Part shown: positions 6,083-12,202 of the stretch, one piece after another
Layout: the number at the start of each line of letters is the position of its first letter
Numbering within the stretch: the first letter of the stretch is position 1
Assembly: GCA_015488855.1 (NCBI GenBank)
Contig: WFMY01000033.1
Location: forward strand, 1-12,291
Length of the DNA stretch: 12,291 bases
From: Helicobacteraceae bacterium
GTDB lineage: Bacteria; Campylobacterota; Campylobacteria; Campylobacterales; Sulfurimonadaceae
Direction: 5' to 3'
Translations under genes and position numbers: made by a program
Notes under the pieces: generated by a model
Told to the model about the DNA's origin: nothing
Seen by the model: the letters and a program-made list of their open reading frames with translations, nothing else
The model's database searches: none

Positions 6083-7297
6083 TTATTTACTAGAATTTGC
6101 CATAAATTCAACTATTGTCTTGATGTCAGCATCTGACAAGTCCGCGTTACCACCTTTTGGAGGCATCCCACCTGTACCAGCGATAGCATTATGAACGACT
6201 TCATGAAGCCCTTTTTGCATTACGCTAGCCCAAGCTTCTTTGTCTCCAACCATAGGCGCACCCATAGTATCTGTACCATGACAAAGTTTACAAGAAGTAT
6301 TATACATTTTTTCACCTTTAGATACAAGTCCTGTATCTACTTCTGGTGGCAAATCTCTTGCGTAAGCATATGGAGGGACAACATCCGACATCTCATATTT
6401 GATTTTAAATACACTTGGAGCTACCATTTTACCATGACCATCTTTACTGATATCTTTACAATCATGCATACATCTGGTACCCATACCTATATTCTTAGCA
6501 CGATCAGCGAAAAATGCTTTTACATTAGCTGGACCTTTAGCACCATCAATATCTGGGTAGAAGCCATTGTTGTTTGGAAGAACAACCTGTGTAAGTTTTT
6601 TTGCATTAAGAACATACTCATCATCCATCTCTACACCATCAATCTTAATCTCATTTTGAGATAAGATATATGCAGTAATTGCATAAACTTGATCATCAGT
6701 TAAACTTTTTGGATGAGCATACGGCATTGCATCTCTGATATATGTAAAGAGAGTTGTAGCTTTTGGCCAGTATGTACCGACTGTTCTTTTTGGAGCAGCC
6801 ATACCTGGTAATAGTCTTTGATTTTTAAGAACTTTCACTATACCATTTTCATCTTTATCTTGGTTTCCTCCAGTAAGTTGTGGATAACCTTTTCCACCCC
6901 CACCAAAATCACCATGACACGATGCACATTGTGCCTCAAAGAGTTCATCACCCTCTTCAACTGAACCTTGACCCTTTGGTAAACCTGTACCATCTGGCAG
7001 GGCGTCTACATTCCATGCTTTAATCTCATTAGCAGTTGCAGGTCTTCCATAATTAAGACCTTTCATGCTTTGTTGATTGTAACGATAATCAGTATATACA
7101 CCATTTTGTCTAGCATATATTACACCACCATCAATAGCGTGTTTATCTATAATCTTATATACACCTATTTCACATGATTTGCTAGTATTTGATGCTACAC
7201 CCGTAGAAGTAGAATCACCACATCCTGACAATAACACAACAGATGCAGCAAAAGCTGAAGTTCCAATTAATATTGATTTACGATCTAACTTGAACAT
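6083..7297 (-). CDS. soxD: Sulfane dehydrogenase cytochrome subunit SoxD (dihaem, lipoprotein)
   Basis: SoxD accepts electrons from the molybdenum subunit SoxC during sulfane oxidation. Of its 404 residues, the first haem domain has CASCH (124-128) with a probable Met ligand in MPYAHP (M191). The second, cytochrome c5-like domain has CKLCH (336-340) and GGMPPKGG (M378). A Cys-x3-Cys pair in RCMHDCKD (C276, C280) lies between the domains and may form a disulfide. The N-terminus is a signal with lipobox LLSGC (C26), predicting a membrane-anchored lipoprotein, whereas the Paracoccus protein is soluble as I recall. The ATG at 7297 has a strong GGGGAGG site six bases away. The first 20 bases overlap the end of soxC, indicating coupled translation and an equimolar complex. 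Confidence 0.94.
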   Translation of the reverse strand: MFKLDRKSILIGTSAFAASVVLLSGCGDSTSTGVASNTSKSCEIGVYKIIDKHAIDGGVIYARQNGVYTDYRYNQQSMKGLNYGRPATANEIKAWNVDALPDGTGLPKGQGSVEEGDELFEAQCASCHGDFGGGGKGYPQLTGGNQDKDENGIVKVLKNQRLLPGMAAPKRTVGTYWPKATTLFTYIRDAMPYAHPKSLTDDQVYAITAYILSQNEIKIDGVEMDDEYVLNAKKLTQVVLPNNNGFYPDIDGAKGPANVKAFFADRAKNIGMGTRCMHDCKDISKDGHGKMVAPSVFKIKYEMSDVVPPYAYARDLPPEVDTGLVSKGEKMYNTSCKLCHGTDTMGAPMVGDKEAWASVMQKGLHEVVHNAIAGTGGMPPKGGNADLSDADIKTIVEFMANSSK

Positions 7298-8579
7298 TGT
7301 TTACCTCCCCTTTAGCAGTGACTTCCCATGTATGGATAGCATTTCTATGGTAAACACCTTCAACACCTACTACAGTTTTTTCTTGATTTACAGTTGGTTG
7401 CACATCACCAGAGTCATCGTAAGAACGACTTTGAAGCAATAATGGCTTGCCTTCATATTTATACATGTAAGAAAACCTAGTCCAACATTTAGGAAGGATT
7501 AAGCCTTTGAGGCTTGCTTCTACCCAGTTTTTACCACCATCAAAACTAATATCAACACCACGGACTGTACCATAACCGCTCCATGCTAAACCTTGTATCT
7601 CTATCATCTCACCTTTTTTCAAATAAGTCCATGGTATCTCAGGACAAGGAGAAGTAATAATAGAGTTAGTCTCTAATGCATAAAAGTGTTGGATTGCTCT
7701 ACCACTTGCTGTAAGTGCAGTATACTTAGAAGTTTCTTCTTTTGCATACCAAGGTTTATCACCAAATTCTAATCTTTTAAGCCATTTAACAGAGAGATTA
7801 GCTTCCCAACCTGGCGCTAGTAAACGAACTGGATAACCCTGTTCATCACGGAGTGCTTCACCATTTTGACCATATGCAATTATTACATCATCTAGTACTT
7901 TTTCGATTGGCAGTGTTCTACTCATCTCTGAACCATCACCACCCTCAGCAAGCATCCACTTAGCCTCTGGCTTAAGCCCAAGATCATCAAGAATTGTCTT
8001 TAGTCGAACACCAGTCCACTGAGCACAACTCATCATACCTCTCACAAACTGTACAGAGTTAAATTGTGGACCTTTCCACTCAGCAGCACCATTTGATGGA
8101 CATTCCACAAAATGGATTACGCTTTCACTTGGATATCTTTTAAGTTGCTCTAAAGTAAGAACGATTGGCTTCTCAACAAGACCGTGAATCATTAATCTCC
8201 ATTCATTTGGATCAACATGTGCCACACCGTTGTGGGTACGCGTAAAATGTAATCCGTTTGGAGTGATTATACCTTTTTGAGCATATAATGGTGTCATAGA
8301 AATAGCAGCGTGCATATCACCTGCTGATGACATCAATGCTGATGTTCTTCTTACAATATTATGCTCATACTTTGATGGTATTCCATAAGGATGGTAGTTA
8401 CACCCATCTCCCAAAGTAGTTCCCCACTTAGTATGGTGCATAATAGCTGGATCATCTGCATTAAGCGTAGCTGGTGCTAATAAACCAGCGGCAGCAACGG
8501 CACTAATAGATGCTGTTTTTTTAAAGAAATCTCTTCTGCTAACAGATGTTGATTCTTTTGTTTTCAATGTTTTATCCAC
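7278..8579 (-). CDS. soxC: Sulfane dehydrogenase molybdenum subunit SoxC
   Basis: SoxC is the sulfite-oxidase-family molybdoenzyme that, with SoxD, removes electrons from SoxY-bound sulfane sulfur in the periplasm, so that thiosulfate can be oxidised fully without sulfur globules. At 433 residues it has the family length. A Tat signal is clear: SRRDFFKKTAS (14-24) and a hydrophobic stretch to about 40. The molybdenum cysteine is C160 in HFVECPSNGA. Other hallmarks are VRLLAPGWEANLSVKWLKRLE (251-271) and the dimerisation domain GVDISFDGGKNW (341-352). I accept the GTG start at 8579 because AAGGAG lies five bases upstream. It is the first gene of the sox operon, with a FNR-type box about 110 bases before the start. 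Maturation needs molybdenum cofactor, and moaC lies at the left end of the window. Confidence 0.95.
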   Translation of the reverse strand: MDKTLKTKESTSVSRRDFFKKTASISAVAAAGLLAPATLNADDPAIMHHTKWGTTLGDGCNYHPYGIPSKYEHNIVRRTSALMSSAGDMHAAISMTPLYAQKGIITPNGLHFTRTHNGVAHVDPNEWRLMIHGLVEKPIVLTLEQLKRYPSESVIHFVECPSNGAAEWKGPQFNSVQFVRGMMSCAQWTGVRLKTILDDLGLKPEAKWMLAEGGDGSEMSRTLPIEKVLDDVIIAYGQNGEALRDEQGYPVRLLAPGWEANLSVKWLKRLEFGDKPWYAKEETSKYTALTASGRAIQHFYALETNSIITSPCPEIPWTYLKKGEMIEIQGLAWSGYGTVRGVDISFDGGKNWVEASLKGLILPKCWTRFSYMYKYEGKPLLLQSRSYDDSGDVQPTVNQEKTVVGVEGVYHRNAIHTWEVTAKGEVNNVQVRS

Positions 8580-8637
8580 ATCTTCTCCTTGTATAATATA
8601 CTTATTATTTTAATATTTATCTGTATAACCTGTGTTG

Positions 8638-8675
8638 ATTTTATCACAAAGTTGGCACAAAAAATGATTATATCA
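8638..8675 (-). promoter_or_regulatory. Candidate sox operon promoter (two extended -10 boxes)
   Basis: On the minus strand TGATATAAT (8675-8667) is a perfect extended -10 and would start a transcript near 8660, about 80 bases before the soxC GTG. A second one, TGATAAAAT (8646-8638), would start near 8631. Neither has a good -35, which fits activator-dependent promoters. Which one is used cannot be decided from sequence. Confidence 0.5.
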
Positions 8676-8696
8676 TCTTTACAATGAGTTAACACC

Positions 8697-8710
8697 TTGA
8701 TGAAAATCAA
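8697..8710 (-). promoter_or_regulatory. Perfect FNR/CRP-family binding site upstream of soxC
   Basis: TTGAT-GAAA-ATCAA matches the full FNR-family consensus TTGAT-N4-ATCAA. Its centre lies about 43-44 bases upstream of the start predicted from the first -10, and about 72-73 upstream of that from the second. Both are near classical class II and class I activator positions. It sits inside outer arms GTTAA (8688-8692) and TTAAC (8714-8718). Binding is inferred only from the match. Confidence 0.6.
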
Positions 8711-8780
8711 TACTTAACAATATTGAGACTTTTGCAAGCATTATGTTACATATGGAAACAAATAGACTTAGTCAATGGTC

Positions 8781-9032
8781 TCAATGAGTTTTTTTCTCAA
8801 ATAATCTTAGTACAAAATCTATGGTTTTTCTTAGAACAAAGATTACCGCATAGATGATAAATGAGTAAAGGAAAGGGTGTGCATAATTTTCTTTTTCACC
8901 CATCAACCTAAATCGAGCCATCGGATCTGTTAACATATCACTATGGGCTATAATGATAAGAACTAACAAAGTAGCCAAATAGATAAAAAACTCTTTCTTA
9001 ATTGCTTGTTTCAACTTGCTCACTTTCATCAT
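8781..9032 (-). CDS. Small membrane protein of unknown function
   Basis: This 83-residue protein has two probable transmembrane helices: FFIYLATLLVLIIIA (about 15-29) and FLYSFIIYAVIFVLRK (about 54-69). They are separated by a polar loop with DMLTDPMARFRLMGEKENYAHP. Both ends are lysine- or arginine-rich, which would keep them in the cytoplasm. The start at 9032 overlaps the end of the preceding gene by 35 bases, suggesting translational coupling; there is no clear ribosome site, and the second codon is also ATG. I do not recognise the family. It stands between the gene at 8998-9450 and the sox promoter region, so it could be an inner-membrane partner of that gene. Confidence 0.7.
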   Translation of the reverse strand: MMKVSKLKQAIKKEFFIYLATLLVLIIIAHSDMLTDPMARFRLMGEKENYAHPFLYSFIIYAVIFVLRKTIDFVLRLFEKKTH

Positions 9033-9450
9033 CTTTTAATTCTATAATCAGATCTTTTCTCTTAACTTTAAGTGCCTCGAGTATCTGTTCACCAATCTCT
9101 TCTCTATCTTGCCAATCTGACTCTTCAATAATGTCAAAAAGTTTTTTAAAGTACTCATAATGAGAGTCAGCACTTGTAACTTTAAAAAAATAGAATCTTA
9201 GATATAAGATATCATCAATTGTAGCAATGGCTATTTTTTTACCAATGGAATCTGGATAAATTTCTGTTTTTAACCAATGAATGAAATATTCAGATTCTTT
9301 AAACCAATTGTAGAGGTGTAAATCAGCATCTTTTAAAAGTTCAAAAGTTTTTGCTTGTTCTTCATTAAGTTCAAATGTGTAGATTTTATCATCTAATTCA
9401 AATTTGTCAAGTTCTTCATCATATATAGCAAACTCAAAATTAAGTTTCAT
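8998..9450 (-). CDS. Acidic cytoplasmic protein of unknown function
   Basis: This 150-residue protein has no signal peptide or membrane segment and is rich in Asp, Glu and aromatic residues. Its N-terminal half (MKLNFEFAIYDEELDKF, then DKIYTFELNEEQAKTFELL) looks like strands followed by a helix. The middle, LHLYNWFKESEYFIHWLKTEIYP, is strikingly aromatic. The tail is charged (ELKDDESEQVETSN). No cysteine and no known catalytic motif are present. It starts at ATG 9450 with AGGATAATACA before it, just after the terminator of the sqr gene. It overlaps the next small membrane-protein gene by 35 bases, so the pair is probably one unit. I do not recognise the family and assign no function. Confidence 0.8.
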   Translation of the reverse strand: MKLNFEFAIYDEELDKFELDDKIYTFELNEEQAKTFELLKDADLHLYNWFKESEYFIHWLKTEIYPDSIGKKIAIATIDDILYLRFYFFKVTSADSHYEYFKKLFDIIEESDWQDREEIGEQILEALKVKRKDLIIELKDDESEQVETSN

Positions 9451-9488
9451 TGTATTATCCTAAAAATGTAAAAGTTTTTTTGAAAGAA

Positions 9489-9516
9489 AAAAGAGAGAAG
9501 AGGGTTTCTCTCTTTT
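9489..9516 (-). terminator. Rho-independent terminator of sqr
   Basis: AAAAGAGAGAA (9489-9499) and TTCTCTCTTTT (9506-9516) form a perfect 11-bp stem with a 6-base loop. On the minus strand it starts 7 bases after the sqr stop and is followed by TTCTTTC, so transcription ends in a T-rich tract. This is the clearest terminator in the window. Confidence 0.8.
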
Positions 9517-9523
9517 GTATAAA

Positions 9524-11014
9524 TTATGCTCTACCTGTTTGAATCATACCAACCACTGTCATTGGTTTAAGGAGATGAATTTTCATTAACCACCACATCC
9601 ATCTCTCAACAGTCGGGTCAAGAGGGAATGAAGGTGTAGGCTCTCTTGTCCAGTTAAACTCAGCTAACATAACTGTACCAATAGTTGTAATAAGTGGACA
9701 CACTGTATATCCTGCATATTTAGCTGGAAGTTTTTTACCTTCCATTCTAGCGATAAGATTAGTTACAAGAACTTTGTATTGCTTTCTTACAGACCCACCA
9801 GTTTTACCCATAGGAACTTGAGCAACATCACCGATGGCAAAGACATTGTCATATCTGATATGTTGCAGTGTTTCTTTGTTTACTGGCACCCAACCTTTAG
9901 CAGAACCCAAATCTGATTCAGCAATCTCTCTTGGAGCTAATTGTGGTGGAGTGACATGTAAAAAGTCATAAGGAACTCTGACTTTTTCATGTTTAGAAAC
10001 AACTTCAAAGTCTCTCATAATAGGGTCAAATGGACCTTTTTCTTGCCATTTTGAATCAAAAGTTGCGATTTTTTTCTCTTTATCAACTTCGATGAGATTA
10101 TGTCTATAGTACCACTTATAACCTTCACGCTTAAATTGACCAACAATAGCATCATGATATTGTGGTACACCAAACATCACTCCACCATTTGGATAGAAGG
10201 AAAGTTCTGCATTTCCTCTTGCACCGGCTTCTTTAAGTCTTGCATTAGCAAGATTTAAGATTTTTTTCGGTGCACCACCACATTTTACTGGTGTGTTAGG
10301 ATGAGTAAATACAAATTGGACCTTTTCACCATCTTTTTTGTTTTTAGCTTTTTCTATAAACTTTTGCATCTGAGTCCAAGTAGCGGCCGCACCCTCTGCA
10401 GTGTATATAGAACAGATTCCATCATCACCCATAGCTTTTAAAAGTTTTGAGTTATCTCCAGCAGACATTGCACGCCCTGCATTTTCTAAACCTTTGATAC
10501 GCTCAAAGTCAAGGTGTAAACCAGTTGCAAGCACTAGGTAATCATATTTTACCACTGTACCCTCAGCAGTTGTTAGTTCATTTATTTGAGGATGAAAATC
10601 AATCACTTTTTCTTTAATTATTTTTACACCATCTGGTATATAATCATCTCTTTTTACTCTAATATCATCTATATCCCAGATACCTCCACCAACAAGTGTT
10701 TGACCTGGCTGATAAGATACAGAAAGTGCTTCTGGCTCTATAACAGTGATGTCAGGATTATCAAGAAAGTTCAATAATCTTCTTGCAGTACTCATACCAG
10801 CAAGTCCACCACCAACGATAACAATCTTACCTTTAACTCCAGACTTGACTTCTTTTATCTCTTCTTTTTCATTAGCAGATGCATTTGTAGCACCCATGAA
10901 CATACCGGCACCAGAGATTCCTGCTAATTTCATAGCTTCTCTTCTGCTCATACCTTTAGCTGCTAAATCTTTATCCATTTGAGATAACATACTGTTTATA
11001 TATTTATGATCCAT
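9524..11014 (-). CDS. sqr: Sulfide:quinone oxidoreductase with Tat-like N-terminus
   Basis: SQR oxidises sulfide to polysulfide or sulfur at the membrane and reduces quinone. The 496 residues begin with a long polar segment, then a twin-arginine motif (SRREAMKL, 23-30) and a moderately hydrophobic stretch ending near NASA (44-47). FAD binding is shown by IVIVGGGLAGMSTARRL (64-80) and VFAIGDVAQVP (391-401). The SQR cysteines are present: C245 in TPVKCGGAPKK and C439 in YTVCPLIT have about the spacing of the sulfur-bridged pair of known SQRs (156 and 347 in A. aeolicus, from memory), and C201 is a candidate third. The C-terminal RWMWWLMKIHLLKPM fits the amphipathic membrane anchor. It starts at ATG 11014 after AAAGGA. 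It is monocistronic, with its own terminator and a palindrome upstream. The SQR subtype is not assigned. Confidence 0.93.
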   Translation of the reverse strand: MDHKYINSMLSQMDKDLAAKGMSRREAMKLAGISGAGMFMGATNASANEKEEIKEVKSGVKGKIVIVGGGLAGMSTARRLLNFLDNPDITVIEPEALSVSYQPGQTLVGGGIWDIDDIRVKRDDYIPDGVKIIKEKVIDFHPQINELTTAEGTVVKYDYLVLATGLHLDFERIKGLENAGRAMSAGDNSKLLKAMGDDGICSIYTAEGAAATWTQMQKFIEKAKNKKDGEKVQFVFTHPNTPVKCGGAPKKILNLANARLKEAGARGNAELSFYPNGGVMFGVPQYHDAIVGQFKREGYKWYYRHNLIEVDKEKKIATFDSKWQEKGPFDPIMRDFEVVSKHEKVRVPYDFLHVTPPQLAPREIAESDLGSAKGWVPVNKETLQHIRYDNVFAIGDVAQVPMGKTGGSVRKQYKVLVTNLIARMEGKKLPAKYAGYTVCPLITTIGTVMLAEFNWTREPTPSFPLDPTVERWMWWLMKIHLLKPMTVVGMIQTGRA

Positions 11015-11036
11015 ACTATTCCTTTATATTTTCTTC

Positions 11037-11062
11037 ATTATGCTTTCGTTACGATATCGTAA
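11037..11062 (-). promoter_or_regulatory. sqr promoter region with 14-bp palindrome
   Basis: TTACGATATCGTAA (11049-11062) is a perfect palindrome 35-48 bases upstream of the sqr ATG. A CATAAT box on the minus strand (11042-11037), one mismatch from TATAAT, would place the palindrome just upstream of the -10, a typical repressor position. The rest of the 263-base gap up to 11277 is AT-rich; apart from the hairpin at 11247-11270 I see no other element in it. Confidence 0.45.
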
Positions 11063-11246
11063 AATATGTAAATCTATAGTTAAATAAAAATAAACCTACA
11101 AAAAAAATTTATTTGTGATAGAATTGTTACATTTTTTCACGAATAAAGCTTTATATATCTTCATCGTCTAGCTTTCATATATTATTCCATATACTCAGAA
11201 TTACTTTGTTGAGATAAGGAAAAAATTTATTTTAAACTCAAGAGAG

Positions 11247-11270
11247 ATTGCACTGACAAATCAGTGCAAT
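11247..11270 (-). terminator. Hairpin after the cytochrome c gene
   Basis: ATTGCACTGA (11247-11256) and TCAGTGCAAT (11261-11270) form a perfect 10-bp stem with a 4-base loop, starting 7 bases after the cytochrome stop codon. On the minus strand it is followed by CTCTCTTGAGTTTAAAA, not a proper T-run. It is a probable but non-canonical terminator. Confidence 0.6.
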
Positions 11271-11277
11271 AAAGAGA

Positions 11278-11658
11278 TTATTTTAAGTTATTTGATATCC
11301 ATTGAGATAATGAGTCAATCTCTTCCCAGGAAAGGTCAGTTAGCGAAGTTTTCATTAGTGCTCCATAACCATACTTTTGAAGTGGACCATAATCTTTACT
11401 TTTGATTCCGCCTCTATACTCTTTAAGCTCTTTTGCTAAAGCATCTGCATTGAGACCAGTAATAGGAGAGTAAACTACAGTAGAAGACCCTTTAAAACTT
11501 GTTTGTTTTCCGTCCATACCATGACATTGAGCACACTGTTGTTCGTAGATGACCTTAGGCTGTGGTGGTAACAACATACCTGATTTATAGATTGGTGTTT
11601 TATCTGCTGCCACTAAAGCTACACTTGCAACTAAGGCAGAAAGAATGATTTTTTTCAT
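11278..11658 (-). CDS. Periplasmic mono-haem cytochrome c
   Basis: A small class I cytochrome c of 126 residues. A Sec signal peptide (residues 1-18, KKIILSALVASVALVAA) exports it to the periplasm. The haem site is CAQCH (C42, C45, H46), and M102 in the segment GALMKTSL is the probable sixth ligand. The last helix, WEEIDSLSQWISNNLK, is typical. The size and the sequence around the haem recall cytochrome c553-like or FccA-like electron carriers. It starts at ATG 11658 with GAGGG about eight bases before it, and a TATAAT lies 33 bases upstream. It is transcribed alone, between sqr and the PAS gene. It could accept electrons from SoxF or SoxCD, neither of which has an adjacent small cytochrome; this is inference. 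Confidence 0.9.
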   Translation of the reverse strand: MKKIILSALVASVALVAADKTPIYKSGMLLPPQPKVIYEQQCAQCHGMDGKQTSFKGSSTVVYSPITGLNADALAKELKEYRGGIKSKDYGPLQKYGYGALMKTSLTDLSWEEIDSLSQWISNNLK

Positions 11659-11690
11659 TTTGAACCCTCAAAAAATTAAATTTATGTGTT

Positions 11691-11696
11691 ATTATA
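11691..11696 (-). promoter_or_regulatory. -10 box of the cytochrome c gene
   Basis: A perfect TATAAT on the minus strand in the sequence GTGACTATAAT. It would start a transcript near 11684, about 26 bases before the ATG at 11658. No clear -35 is present; upstream is an A/T-rich stretch. Confidence 0.5.
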
Positions 11697-11775
11697 GTCA
11701 CAAAAATCTTAAATTAACTAAAAAATAGCTTTTTACTCACAATTTCAACATATAATGTTACTTTATTGCGCTTCA

Positions 11776-12192
11776 CTACTCTTTAGATTTTAACTCTGCA
11801 TACAATTTAGTACAAACTTCAACATCCTGTCTTTTAGGCACTGTACGGATAGAAAGATATGAAATTTCTCCCTTGGAATCTACTCTTTTTAAAACGGTAG
11901 CATATACCCAGTAATATGCTCTATCTTTTCTAAGATTTTTCACGATACCAGTCCAAAAACCTTTTGTTTGGATATCATCCCACAAACCTTTAAAAGCTAT
12001 ACGAGGCATATCTGGATGTCTTACAACATTATGAGGTTCTCCTATGAGTTCATCGACTGTATATCCAGCTATCTCACAAAAAACATCATTTGCATAAGTG
12101 ATAATGCCATGTTCATCTGTTTCACTCAATATAAAAGCATCTTGTGGAAACATCCATTCTTCGCTATTTTCTTTTTTGTAAATCTCATTCAT
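11776..12192 (-). CDS. Stand-alone Aer-type PAS domain protein (probable FAD sensor)
   Basis: This 138-residue protein is a single PAS domain and closely follows the N-terminal sensor of the aerotaxis receptor Aer. Matching parts are YANDVFCEIAGYTVDELIG (33-51), PHNVVRHPDMP (53-63), GFWTGIVKNLRKD (78-90), YYWVYA and YLSIRT. The R-H-P-D residues (58-61) correspond to residues that bind FAD in Aer, so a redox or oxygen-sensing flavin PAS is likely. It lacks the membrane helix, HAMP and methyl-accepting signalling domains of Aer, so it must work through a partner protein. Such short PAS proteins are frequent in Campylobacterota. It starts at ATG 12192 with AGAGG upstream, ten bases after the end of the aroC-like gene, suggesting co-transcription. 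No membrane segment is seen, so it is cytoplasmic. Confidence 0.88.
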   Translation of the reverse strand: MNEIYKKENSEEWMFPQDAFILSETDEHGIITYANDVFCEIAGYTVDELIGEPHNVVRHPDMPRIAFKGLWDDIQTKGFWTGIVKNLRKDRAYYWVYATVLKRVDSKGEISYLSIRTVPKRQDVEVCTKLYAELKSKE

Positions 12193-12202
12193 ACTAAGCC
12201 TC

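Noticed and set aside
6191..6664. Long plus-strand open frame of 157 codons opposite soxD.
   Set aside because: It is antisense to a gene with two haem motifs and full family length; its translation has no family features and is typical of a reverse-strand shadow.
8635..8647. TTGAT-TTT-ATCAC as a second FNR-type site upstream of soxC.
   Set aside because: The spacer is 3 instead of 4 bases and one half-site has a mismatch; it also overlaps a candidate -10.
8652..8670. TTGGCAC followed by A-rich sequence, resembling the -24 part of a sigma-54 promoter on the plus strand.
   Set aside because: The required GC/TTGC element at -12 is missing (the sequence there is AAAAATGAT), and no plus-strand gene follows.
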